A model generated the notes under the pieces. The model saw only the letters and a list, made by a program, of their open reading frames with translations, had not been told where the DNA came from and ran no database searches. The position numbers and the translations under genes are program-made. Below, piece by piece: positions 15,066 through 23,539 of a stretch of DNA of 52,773 bases. Origin of the DNA: Kmv42 sp040757455 (GTDB lineage: Bacteria; Nitrospirota; Thermodesulfovibrionia; Thermodesulfovibrionales; SM23-35); contig JBFLXE010000001.1 of assembly GCA_040757455.1 (NCBI GenBank), forward strand, positions 1-52,773, read 5' to 3'. Position 1 is the stretch's first letter. Each line of letters opens with the position of its first letter.

Positions 15066-16541
15066 ATGAATAAGAAAATATTCCTTGCCGCGGCAATTCT
15101 TTTGATTGGATTCCTTCTCGGAGGAGTCACTTTTTATGTGCTGGAGAAGTCCGTAGAACCTCGCGGATACTTCCCGCACGGCCACGGCTTTACTCCGAAT
15201 GTCCCTCGTCAAATAATGGAAACCGGAAGGGCTTTTTCCGACATTGTCAATTCTGTTACGCCTGCTGTGGTAAATATATCAACGACAAAAATTGTGAGAA
15301 GGGAAACCGGAAGCCCCTTCGATGACCCTTTCTTCGATTTTTTCGGACCTTTTCATGACTTCGGGGCTCCAAAGAAATGGAAAGAATGGAGTCTGGGATC
15401 CGGCGTTATAGTCTCGCCAGACGGCTATATAATAACAAATAATCACGTCGTGGAGAAAGCCGACGAGATAAATGTGACCTTGCTTGACAGAAGAACATTT
15501 AAAGGCAAAATTGTAGGAGTCGATCCAAAAACGGACATCGCGATCGTGAAGATAAACACCCACAATCTGCCCACACTCATATGGGGTAATTCTGATACTT
15601 TGCAGGTTGGTGAGTTTGTTTTGGCCATCGGTAGTCCATATGGCTTAAGCCACACTGTCACAATGGGAATAATAAGCGCCGTAGGCAGGGCAAATGTTGG
15701 GATCGCGGACTACGAAGATTTTATACAGACGGATGCAGCCATCAATCCCGGGAATTCGGGTGGTCCACTCGTTAACGTAAGGGGAGAGTTCATTGGAATC
15801 AATACCGCGATATTCTCAAAGACCGGCGGCTATCAGGGAATAGGATTTGCAGTGCCCAGCAATATGGTTCGGCTTATAATGGAGCAATTAATACAAAAGG
15901 GGAAGGTTGTAAGAGGCTGGATCGGTGTTACCATCCAGGAACTGACGCCCGAACTTTCCGAGAAGTTCGGCCTTAAAAGAACACAGGGAGCATTGGTTAG
16001 TGATGTTTCAAAAGGCAGCCCTGCGGCAAGAGCTGGAATTATGAGAGGTGATGTGATAATCGAATTTAATGGAAAGGAAGTAAAAGATGTAAGCGGTCTG
16101 AGAAATTTGGTCGCTCAAAGCAAAGCAGGCACCGCAGTACCTGTAAAAATACTGCGTTCAGGGAAGGAACATACTTTCAAGGTGGCTATTGTGGAATTGC
16201 CAAGAGAGATTGCGGAGATCACGCCGGCGCGTCTACCTGATGAGATCGGTGAAAACCTGCTCACAGGTCTGACCGTAATGGATCTCACGAGGGAGATCAT
16301 AAGACAGCTTGGATTCAATAAGGATGAGAAGGGTGTGATCGTCGTCCAAGTAGAACCCGGAAGCCCCGCTGACGATGCCCAGATTAAAAAAGGTGATATT
16401 ATAAAAGAAATAGATAAGAAAGAAATAGATAACCTGGGCGATTTTAACAGAACTGCCGCGAATTTAAGGAATGACGAGTCGGTTCTTCTTTTTGTGAACA
16501 GAAGCGGCAAGAATTTTTACGTTATCCTCGAGGCGCCTTAG
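15066..16541 (+). CDS. HtrA/DegP-type periplasmic serine protease with two PDZ domains
   Basis: Envelope quality-control protease/chaperone, 491 residues. An N-terminal signal anchor (IFLAAAILLIGFLLGGVTFY) is followed by a trypsin-like domain with catalytic H127 (ITNNHVVEK), D157 (DPKTDIAIVK) and S231 (NPGNSGGPLV). Two PDZ domains follow (from about residue 285 and 390), the second ending near the C-terminus. ATG 15066 is chosen because it opens the signal anchor; sequence upstream of it is promoter. Length and layout match DegP/DegQ. It faces away from the aminotransferase gene. Confidence 0.94.
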   Translation: MNKKIFLAAAILLIGFLLGGVTFYVLEKSVEPRGYFPHGHGFTPNVPRQIMETGRAFSDIVNSVTPAVVNISTTKIVRRETGSPFDDPFFDFFGPFHDFGAPKKWKEWSLGSGVIVSPDGYIITNNHVVEKADEINVTLLDRRTFKGKIVGVDPKTDIAIVKINTHNLPTLIWGNSDTLQVGEFVLAIGSPYGLSHTVTMGIISAVGRANVGIADYEDFIQTDAAINPGNSGGPLVNVRGEFIGINTAIFSKTGGYQGIGFAVPSNMVRLIMEQLIQKGKVVRGWIGVTIQELTPELSEKFGLKRTQGALVSDVSKGSPAARAGIMRGDVIIEFNGKEVKDVSGLRNLVAQSKAGTAVPVKILRSGKEHTFKVAIVELPREIAEITPARLPDEIGENLLTGLTVMDLTREIIRQLGFNKDEKGVIVVQVEPGSPADDAQIKKGDIIKEIDKKEIDNLGDFNRTAANLRNDESVLLFVNRSGKNFYVILEAP

Positions 16542-16636
16542 AGAATCTGACCGCAAGTTCCGGTTGTCTTCTTGAAGCGTAAAATTCATTCCCCGATTGT
16601 CGATTTTATTTTTACAAAGAAAGAAGGTGATGGAGA

Positions 16637-17641
16637 ATGTTTCTTATTCTAAGATTTCTCATTTTTTTACTCTTTTTATTTTCAGGGTACATCATGGGCA
16701 TCAAGTATAATTACGGCTATTACGGAGTTTTGATCGGTGGTCTTTTGGGGATGATCGCTAATTTTACAGAAATGCTCTTCAAAAAAGTCGAACTCGGATC
16801 AATCATAGGAGGTCTCCTGGGAATTTCCTGCGGACTTCTTTTCGCTTATCTTCTCGTTCTCCCGCTAAGATTCTTGTTGGGTGAGGACGTCAGAGCTATC
16901 TATTTTGGCCTGATGGCAATTTTCGGATATGGCGGCCTTCTTCTCGGCCTGAGCAAAGGCAAGATGATCTCTCTCGCAAGTATTTTCAGGCTTTTCAGAG
17001 GGCAGGGTGTCGAGGAAAATCTGAAGATTCTTGATACGAGCGTGATTATAGACGGACGTATCGCGGACGTCTGTGAAACTGGCTTCCTCGAGGGAATTTT
17101 TATACTCCCTCAGTTCATTCTGCAGGAGCTGCAGCATATTGCTGACGCCGCGGACCCGATGAAAAGGGCAAGGGGTAGACGGGGACTTGATATCCTCCAC
17201 AGGATGCAGAAGATGCCCCATATCACGGTCAGAATAATCGAAGAAGATTTCCCCAAAATAAAGGAAGTTGACGCCAAACTGGTCGCACTGGCAAAGCTCC
17301 TGAATGCGAAGGTAGTAACAAATGATTTTAATCTTAATAAGGTCGCTGAATTACAGGGCGTATCGGTTCTTAACATTAATGAGCTTGCTAACGCTCTGAA
17401 GCCGGTTGTCCTTCCCGGCGAAACGATAAACGTTTTCATTCTCAAGGAGGGTAAGGAATATAATCAGGGCGTTGCCTACCTTGATGATGGAACAATGGTT
17501 GTTGTCGAAAATGCGAGAAAACTGATCGGCAAGAATTCCGATGTGACCGTGACAAGCGTACTTCAGACCACTGCAGGCAGGATGATATTTTCAAAATTGA
17601 AAGAGGAATATGAGAAAGAAGAAGCCAGATCTACAAAGTAA
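16637..17641 (+). CDS. Membrane-anchored PIN-TRAM domain protein (YacL-like)
   Basis: 334 residues. Four N-terminal membrane helices (~1-112) are followed by a PIN nuclease domain with acidic residues in ILDTSVIIDGRIADV, EVDAKLVALAK and VVTNDFNLNKVA, then a C-terminal TRAM nucleic-acid-binding domain (GKEYNQGVAYLDDGTMVVVE). This is the YacL/PIN-TRAM family, commonly next to ispD as here; the biological role is not settled, though an RNase function is inferred from the fold. GGAG precedes ATG 16637. The stop abuts the ispD ATG without a gap. Confidence 0.9.
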   Translation: MFLILRFLIFLLFLFSGYIMGIKYNYGYYGVLIGGLLGMIANFTEMLFKKVELGSIIGGLLGISCGLLFAYLLVLPLRFLLGEDVRAIYFGLMAIFGYGGLLLGLSKGKMISLASIFRLFRGQGVEENLKILDTSVIIDGRIADVCETGFLEGIFILPQFILQELQHIADAADPMKRARGRRGLDILHRMQKMPHITVRIIEEDFPKIKEVDAKLVALAKLLNAKVVTNDFNLNKVAELQGVSVLNINELANALKPVVLPGETINVFILKEGKEYNQGVAYLDDGTMVVVENARKLIGKNSDVTVTSVLQTTAGRMIFSKLKEEYEKEEARSTK

Positions 17642-18397
17642 ATGAAAAAACAATCTGTATACCGTGATGTTATCGCGATCATACCGGCTGCCGGCAAAGG
17701 CGAAAGATTTGGCCCGGGAACAAACAAGCCATTTCATATACTCGGCGGCAAAACCCTCATTCTGTGGTCTCTTGAAGTACTTGAGACTGTAGACGAAATA
17801 GTTGAGATAATTCCTGTGCTAAAGGCCAACGATATCGAGCAAGGGAGAAAAGTCTTTAAGGAAAACAGCCTTTCCAAGATACGGAAGATAGCCCCGGGGG
17901 GACAAGAGAGGCAGGACTCGGTTTATAATGGCCTGAAGCTTGTGAAAAATAGAAATTGTTTGGTGCTCATTCACGATGGTGCCAGACCGTTTATAGAAAA
18001 AGGCCTGATTGAAAAGATAATAAAAGAATTAGTAAACCCTTCTTTGTCCCCATTTATTAAAGGATTAAAAAGGGGCGGGGAAGAAAATAGGAGTTACGAC
18101 GGAGTTATTCTCGGTGTTCCGTTAAAAGATACGATTAAACAGTCAGAAGATGGAATAATAACGAAGACTTTAAAAAGGGATTCATTATGGTCAATACAAA
18201 CACCTCAGTTATTTCCTTACGAAACCATTTTTTCTGCATATAATAAGGCAATGGAAGAAGGATTTTACTCGACAGATGACGCAGCCCTTGTGGAAAGATA
18301 TGGTGGAACGATAAAAGTTATAATGGGGTCGTATAAGAATATTAAAATTACTACCCCGGAGGATATGGATTTAGCAGAATTCCTCATTTCGAAATAG
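17642..18397 (+). CDS. ispD: 2-C-methyl-D-erythritol 4-phosphate cytidylyltransferase with in-frame repeat insertion
   Basis: MEP-pathway enzyme joining MEP to CMP; 251 residues. It shows the CTP-binding loop IIPAAGKGERFG, the family stretch GGQERQDSVYNGL, HDGARPF, and DTIK ... WSIQTPQLFPYETI. Between KIIKEL and SYDGVILGVPLKD sit about 20 extra residues (131-150), where orthologues normally run straight through. The DNA there is palindromic and repeat-like, so the insert is probably a mobile repeat in frame. The enzyme core is intact. ispF follows 12 bp downstream, completing a common pair. Confidence 0.93.
   Translation: MKKQSVYRDVIAIIPAAGKGERFGPGTNKPFHILGGKTLILWSLEVLETVDEIVEIIPVLKANDIEQGRKVFKENSLSKIRKIAPGGQERQDSVYNGLKLVKNRNCLVLIHDGARPFIEKGLIEKIIKELVNPSLSPFIKGLKRGGEENRSYDGVILGVPLKDTIKQSEDGIITKTLKRDSLWSIQTPQLFPYETIFSAYNKAMEEGFYSTDDAALVERYGGTIKVIMGSYKNIKITTPEDMDLAEFLISK
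18032..18091. repeat. Palindromic repeat inserted in frame in ispD
   Basis: The 60-bp stretch contains TTTGTCCCCATTTATTAAAG and AAAAAGGGGCGGGGAAG, an imperfect inverted repeat of the CCCC-TTT-N-AAA-GGGG type. It is translated as about 20 residues with no counterpart in ordinary IspD. A related, more perfect version lies in recJ (38280-38396). Confidence 0.6.
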
Positions 18398-18409
18398 GAG
18401 CTGATCACG

Positions 18410-18883
18410 GTGCGAATAGGCATAGGATACGATTCTCACAGGCTGGTTGAGGGCCGGAAACTGATAATCGGAGGCGTTGAGATCCCTTTCGATAAAGGTC
18501 TTTCCGGCCACTCCGATGCGGATGTGCTCTGCCATGCGGTTATCGATTCGATTATCGGTGCCCTTGGGCTCGGCGATATAGGAAAGCATTTTCCCGATAC
18601 CGACCCACGCTGGGAAAATGCTTCGAGTATCGATCTCCTGACAAGAATTGTCCAGCTCACATATTCAAAAGGTTACGATATCGCATGGATCGATTCTGTT
18701 GTGATAGCCGAACGACCCACGATTTCTCCGTACTTTGAATCCATGAAAGAATCCATATCTAAATCCGGGATAAAGGCACCGTTTATCAATATTAAAGCCA
18801 AGACGAACGAAGGTATGGGTTTTATCGGTCAGGGTGAGGGGATTGCAGCATATGCCGTATGCATATTAAGACGGCGTGAGTAA
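18410..18883 (+). CDS. ispF: 2-C-methyl-D-erythritol 2,4-cyclodiphosphate synthase
   Basis: Next-but-one MEP-pathway step after IspD, forming the cyclic diphosphate. At 157 residues it is normal length. Metal ligands lie in IGIGYDSHRLVEG (DxH) and in SGHSDADVLCHAVIDSI; FPDTDPRW and the C-terminal TNEGMGFIGQGEGIAAYA also match. The start is GTG 18410 with AGGAG nine bases upstream. It converges on selB with one base between the stops. Confidence 0.96.
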   Translation: MRIGIGYDSHRLVEGRKLIIGGVEIPFDKGLSGHSDADVLCHAVIDSIIGALGLGDIGKHFPDTDPRWENASSIDLLTRIVQLTYSKGYDIAWIDSVVIAERPTISPYFESMKESISKSGIKAPFINIKAKTNEGMGFIGQGEGIAAYAVCILRRRE

Positions 18884-18884
18884 T

Positions 18885-20771
18885 TCACTTTAGAAGAAAT
18901 TTTCTTATATCACCAACTCTCAGGGTGATTTTATTTGAATCGAGATATTCGAGAAAAGGAAGGGCATATTTTCTGGTTGTCCCGAGCAAGTCTCTGAATT
19001 CCGCCACTGTCATCTCGGGCTTTTTTGAGAAAAAATTTTTAAGGTTCTCCATCATCTTCTTATAGAAAAAGGAAGTGATATACAGAGAATCATTAATTCT
19101 CACGAGACTGCCTTCCCTTGCCATAAGCCTCAAGATATCAGACAGGCTCTTTTGATCGATTTTGAGCAATTCCATAAGCTCTTCCTTTGACGGCGGTTGG
19201 AACCCGTTCTTTTCCAGAATCTCCAGGATTTTCGCCTTTACGTCTTCATCGACCTCTGATAAAGCAACACTGAATGTCGAAAGCCTTACGATTTCCTTTT
19301 CAGCAATAATCTCTTTTATCTCATCGATCAGACGGCTGAAAAGCCGGGGCTCGATATTGAACCCGGCTCTCAATTCTTCTTTTGACATGCCGGACTTGAG
19401 AGGATTTCTCTTGTGGAAGTCGCTAAGAGCCTTTATAAGTGTTACCTTGAATGAATTAAAGACGATTTGATGAATAAGAATATCATCGAACTGTTCCAGT
19501 GCCCTCTGATCCTTCAATGCCTTTGCCGCATCTCTTATGGCGGGAATCTCCTCCTTTATCCACCCCTCAACAAGTGGCATCCTGATGCCTTGTAAGCCAG
19601 CATTCTTAATCTTTGTCGCGATCTTTTCAGAAAGACTTCCCTTCTCGAATATTACAAGGTCATCGAGTCCGGATTTACGGGTTCTTCTGTAAGGAAGAGG
19701 GTCAAGAACCTCACCTCCCCCGATGGTATCCACCGGAGAGAACCTCCTTATGATATATCTGTCTCCTGATGTGGCAATGACCGGGTCATTGAGCCTGAAC
19801 TGACAAAAACAGTTCTCACCCTCTCTCAGTTCATTCCTCTCATAGAGGATAACCCTGGCTACGGTCTCCGCTGTCCCGAGATGAAAATGAACAAGACTTT
19901 TGCTCTTGAGAACAGGAGAACCGGAAAGCAGTTCGACTTTTGCGTCAATCCTTTTTGTGGGAATGAATCTATCGGGGGGAACGACAGAATCTCCTCTCTT
20001 CAATTCTTCTTTATCAACCCCTTGAAGATTAATGGCTACCCTCTGACCGGCATATGCCGTGTTAATGGCTTTACCGTGACTGTGAAGGCCTCTCACCTTA
20101 CTTTTAATATTACTCGGAAGTATCTCAACCGCGTCATCAACGGAGATGGTTCCCGAAACAGCAGTACCTGTCACAACAGTCCCGAATCCCTTTAGTGAAA
20201 ATACCCTGTCTATGGGAAGCCTGAAAAGACCCTCCGCTGGTTTTGGTTCAACCTTTAATGCGACCTCCTTAATCTTTTCCTTGAGGAGATCAATATTAAC
20301 CATCGTCTTTGACGAGACAGCAACTATCGGAGCACCTTCGAGAAAGGTTCCCTTGACAAAGTTCCTGATATCATCCTCAACAAGCTCAAGCCACTCTTTC
20401 TCCACAAGATCCGCTTTTGTGATCACAATAAGTCCTGACTTTATCTTGAGAAGATTGCATATGTAAAGATGCTCCCTGCTCTGAGGCATTATTCCCTCAT
20501 CGGCGGCGATCACAAGGAGCACAAGGTCAATTCCACCGGCTCCTGCCAGCATGTTCTTGACAAGTCTCTCATGGCCCGGCACATCGACGATCCCAACGGT
20601 AAGTCCATCGGGATATCTCAGGTCTGCAAAACCCAGGTCAATGGTTATCCCGCGCTCTTTCTCCTCTTTCAGTCTGTCCGGGTCAATACCGGTCAATGCT
20701 TTGACGAGGGCACTCTTTCCGTGATCGATGTGACCTGCTGTGCCAAGTATTACATAACGCATAGAATTCAT
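18885..20771 (-). CDS. selB: Selenocysteine-specific elongation factor SelB
   Basis: GTPase that delivers selenocysteinyl-tRNA to UGA codons next to a SECIS hairpin; 628 residues. The EF-Tu-like head has G1 GTAGHIDHGKSALVKAL, G3 VDVPGHERLVKNML and G4 ITKADLVEKEWLE. Domains II/III follow, and the C-terminal third consists of winged-helix modules that bind SECIS RNA. Two ATGs (20771 and 20762) are possible; neither has a strong ribosome site. The 60 nt before the first ATG form a strong fold, which may affect translation. selA is 2.8 kb away on the other strand; selC and selD are not in the window. Confidence 0.96.
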   Translation of the reverse strand: MNSMRYVILGTAGHIDHGKSALVKALTGIDPDRLKEEKERGITIDLGFADLRYPDGLTVGIVDVPGHERLVKNMLAGAGGIDLVLLVIAADEGIMPQSREHLYICNLLKIKSGLIVITKADLVEKEWLELVEDDIRNFVKGTFLEGAPIVAVSSKTMVNIDLLKEKIKEVALKVEPKPAEGLFRLPIDRVFSLKGFGTVVTGTAVSGTISVDDAVEILPSNIKSKVRGLHSHGKAINTAYAGQRVAINLQGVDKEELKRGDSVVPPDRFIPTKRIDAKVELLSGSPVLKSKSLVHFHLGTAETVARVILYERNELREGENCFCQFRLNDPVIATSGDRYIIRRFSPVDTIGGGEVLDPLPYRRTRKSGLDDLVIFEKGSLSEKIATKIKNAGLQGIRMPLVEGWIKEEIPAIRDAAKALKDQRALEQFDDILIHQIVFNSFKVTLIKALSDFHKRNPLKSGMSKEELRAGFNIEPRLFSRLIDEIKEIIAEKEIVRLSTFSVALSEVDEDVKAKILEILEKNGFQPPSKEELMELLKIDQKSLSDILRLMAREGSLVRINDSLYITSFFYKKMMENLKNFFSKKPEMTVAEFRDLLGTTRKYALPFLEYLDSNKITLRVGDIRKFLLK

Positions 20772-20779
20772 CTTTGAGA

Positions 20780-20839
20780 AAATACAGATGTTGTGTCAGA
20801 CTCGTCTGGTTCGCCGGAGCGAAAGCAATATCTGTATTT
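20780..20839 (-). ncRNA. Structured three-way-junction leader immediately 5' of selB
   Basis: Perfect 10-bp arms AAATACAGAT (20780-20789) and ATCTGTATTT (20830-20839) enclose two perfect hairpins: CAGA-CTCG-TCTG (20797-20808) and TTCGC-CGGA-GCGAA (20810-20823). In the selB direction the closing stem ends eight bases before the first AUG. It lies between the M29-like peptidase stop and selB. It could be a SECIS-like autoregulatory site for SelB, a general attenuator, or a REP-like repeat; only the fold is directly visible. Confidence 0.55.
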
Positions 20840-20847
20840 CTTCTAAT

Positions 20848-21972
20848 TTAGTACATTACTCTCCCGACCTTAAGAATATCCTTTCTGCTACCGTCTTTAT
20901 TAATCAGAGTCACTGTTGGTTTAAAAAAAACAAAATCCTCATGAAAGGGCGTCTTCACATTTCCGCCGAAGGAGCTGTTATCGCCAAGTGCGATATGGAT
21001 GGTGCCAAGAATTTTTTCCGATTCGAGTATATTATCAGGTCTCCTCGCTGCCTCATTCGTGCCGATTCCCAACTCCGCGATATTTCCGTTCTCCCTTCTT
21101 TCAGAAATCTTTCCCCTAAGATATCCGGCATATCTCTCTTTACCTGATATATCCGTGACAAAACCGTCATTGACGGTAAGAGTCACCGGACATTCAAGAT
21201 GTCTTGTTGGCGCCCATTCAAGAATGAGTTTGCCGCATGCAGTCCCCTCAACTGGCGCCAGGAAAACCTCTCCGGCCGGAAGATTTCCGAAAGAGCCGGG
21301 TTTGGTGAGTATTCCCGTATCAGACAAGGCTTTTCTTTCTTTCTTTGAAAATGAGAGGTGTGAGCCATTTGAACTCTTTACTTCAACAAACTCAGCCATA
21401 CTCACAATTTTTGCTATCCCTTTTGTCCTCTTTTCGAGAGCCTTCCAGTCCACATTCATCGCACCTTCAAGCATAGAAATGTCAAAAAGCGGCATGCTCG
21501 CATATCTGCATGCGCAAATTCTCGTCAAGAAATCTCTGAACCTCGTATGGCTCGTCGAAAAGTTTGCAAGGGCAATCACACAGTCGACAGAAAATCTTCT
21601 GTTTTTTTTGATTATTTGCTCTGCTATCCTGATCTGGTCATCAGTGGCTGTTTTTCTGAGAATCGGATGAAGAATTCTCTCCTTCTTAAGATCTTCAATC
21701 GTTTGCCTGCCGAAAGCAAGCTCCCACAATTCTACAGGCGGCTCAATGCCATGCCCCCCTGTAGCCAGGTACTCATGTACTATTATTGACTTACAAAGAT
21801 TCTTGCCTGTCTCAGATGCCAGTAAAGACAAACATCGGAGCTTCATCATCCTTTCCCTGTCGTCCCGGCCGACCTGTTTTTTCGGTGGGATTCTGTCGTT
21901 GAATATAAGAACTCTTTCGTTCTTCTTTACTGCGAGATTTATTCTGAATATGTTCCTGAAGACGCTCGTCAA
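20848..21972 (-). CDS. M29-like (thermophilic aminopeptidase family) metallopeptidase
   Basis: 374 residues. The C-terminal half resembles peptidase family M29 (aminopeptidase T/AmpS): FGNLPAGEVFLAPVEGTACG, then NIAELGIGTNEAARR, then LGTIHIALGDNSSFGG and TPFHEDFVF. These supply the Glu and His metal ligands expected for the two-metal site. Substrate is unknown; family members release N-terminal residues from peptides. It lies 12 bp after purF, so it is probably cotranscribed with it, but the pairing does not suggest a shared pathway. Confidence 0.75.
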   Translation of the reverse strand: MTSVFRNIFRINLAVKKNERVLIFNDRIPPKKQVGRDDRERMMKLRCLSLLASETGKNLCKSIIVHEYLATGGHGIEPPVELWELAFGRQTIEDLKKERILHPILRKTATDDQIRIAEQIIKKNRRFSVDCVIALANFSTSHTRFRDFLTRICACRYASMPLFDISMLEGAMNVDWKALEKRTKGIAKIVSMAEFVEVKSSNGSHLSFSKKERKALSDTGILTKPGSFGNLPAGEVFLAPVEGTACGKLILEWAPTRHLECPVTLTVNDGFVTDISGKERYAGYLRGKISERRENGNIAELGIGTNEAARRPDNILESEKILGTIHIALGDNSSFGGNVKTPFHEDFVFFKPTVTLINKDGSRKDILKVGRVMY

Positions 21973-21984
21973 AGTATGCCCCTG

Positions 21985-23385
21985 CTACCTGAACAAAAAT
22001 TCCATTTGCTTGAGGTGCTCACCGGGAAAACTAATAGGGTAGTTACAGTCGAAACAGGCCATGCAATAATTCTGGGAGTGGGGCACTATCTTTTTGAGCC
22101 CTTCCAGGCTCAGGTAAGCAAGGGAGTCGGCAGTTACATATCGTCTTATCTCTTCTAAGAGATGCGTTGAGGCGATAAGTTCCTGCCTTGTAGGGGTATC
22201 TATCCCGTAAAAACAAGGGCCGATTGTAGGAGGAGAGCTTATTTTAAGGTGCACTTCTTTTGCTCCACCTCCTTCTCTCAGCATCTTCACTATTTTCTTG
22301 CTCGTCGTCCCTCTGACTATTGAGTCATCTATCACGATCAACCTCTTTCCCTCCAGAAGTTTCCTCACAGGATTAAGCTTTATCTTCACTCCAAAGTGTC
22401 TTATGCTGTGTTTTGGCTCTATGAATGTCCTGCCAACATAATGGTTTCTAATAAGTCCAAAATCAATGGGTATCTTGCTAACTTCTGAAAACCCGAGCGC
22501 CGCCGGAACACCCGAATCAGGCACCGGGATAACAAGATCTGCGTTTGTGTCCGATTCTCTTGCAAGCTGTCTCCCGAATTCTTTTCTCATCTCGTTAACG
22601 TTCTGTCCGCCGAATATATTACTGTCGGGCCTTGAGAAATAGATGAATTCAAAGATGCAGAAAGCCCTCCTTTGATGGTTGAAGATCTTCAGGGAATCAA
22701 GCCCGTCCTTATTTATTATCAGTAGCTCTCCGGGCTCTATATCGCGTATATATGTCGCACCGATGAGATCAAAGGCACAGGTCTCCGAGGCGAGGACGTA
22801 AGCACCGTCTTTCATGCCGAGACTGAAAGGCCTGACACCATAAGGATCCCTTACAGCTATAAGCTCTTTTTCTCTCAATATGAGGAGGCTGAAAGAGCCA
22901 TTTATTTGTGTTACAGCATGTGCTACGCGCTCATAGAAGTCACTGCCTTTTGAATGGGCAATAAGATGGACTATGACTTCACTGTCTGATGTGGACTGAA
23001 AAATAGCGCCTTCTCCTTCAAGGAATGTTTTTAGTTCCAGAGCATCCACGAGATTTCCATTGTGTGCGATAGCAAGTGAACCCAGGGCGAAATTTGCTAC
23101 TATTGGCTGAACATTCTTCAGCATGCTCCTGCCGGCCGTTGAATAACGATTATGGCCAATAGCAATGTGTCCCGGCAGTCTCCTCAGCCTCTTTTCCGTA
23201 AAAATGTCAGCGACAAGCCCCATGGATTTTTCTACGAAGAGTTGTCTGCCGTCCGATGAACAGATGCCCGCTCCTTCCTGTCCCCTGTGCTGAAGTGCAT
23301 ATAATCCAAGATAGGTGAGATTGGCTGCTTCGGGATGTCCATATACCCCGAATATGCCGCATTCTTCATGGATATCATGAAACAT
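21985..23385 (-). CDS. purF: Amidophosphoribosyltransferase
   Basis: First committed step of purine synthesis: PRPP plus glutamine to phosphoribosylamine. 466 residues. The short propeptide MFHDIHEE is cleaved to expose nucleophile C9 (CGIFGVYGHPEA); the glutaminase domain includes LQHRGQEGAG. The PRPP loop is LIVIDDSIVRGTTSKKIV. Cysteines at CIFEFIYFSRPDS, GPCFYGIDT and YCMACFDC match the Fe-S-containing Bacillus type. It is divergent from selA across about 150 bp that holds AT-rich promoter-like sequence but no assignable box. Confidence 0.97.
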   Translation of the reverse strand: MFHDIHEECGIFGVYGHPEAANLTYLGLYALQHRGQEGAGICSSDGRQLFVEKSMGLVADIFTEKRLRRLPGHIAIGHNRYSTAGRSMLKNVQPIVANFALGSLAIAHNGNLVDALELKTFLEGEGAIFQSTSDSEVIVHLIAHSKGSDFYERVAHAVTQINGSFSLLILREKELIAVRDPYGVRPFSLGMKDGAYVLASETCAFDLIGATYIRDIEPGELLIINKDGLDSLKIFNHQRRAFCIFEFIYFSRPDSNIFGGQNVNEMRKEFGRQLARESDTNADLVIPVPDSGVPAALGFSEVSKIPIDFGLIRNHYVGRTFIEPKHSIRHFGVKIKLNPVRKLLEGKRLIVIDDSIVRGTTSKKIVKMLREGGGAKEVHLKISSPPTIGPCFYGIDTPTRQELIASTHLLEEIRRYVTADSLAYLSLEGLKKIVPHSQNYCMACFDCNYPISFPGEHLKQMEFLFR

Positions 23386-23539
23386 ATTTACGTTCTTGTT
23401 ACCTCTTCATGAAGGGAGGCAAATTGTTTATCGAAACATATTTATTGTAACATATATCTCTTTTTCGAGGACTGGACAGGTTCACACGGCTGTCTGGACC
23501 TTGCGATGTAAGCGGAATTATTGACCTGAACTTAATTAT

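Noticed and set aside
18032..18091. CRISPR-like or IS remnant in ispD
   Set aside because: Only one copy with palindromic structure, no spacers, no transposase reading frame and no target-site duplication that I can define.
20772..20847. selC (tRNA-Sec) in the selB leader
   Set aside because: The fold lacks an acceptor stem with CCA, a TTCRA T-loop and a TCA anticodon arm.
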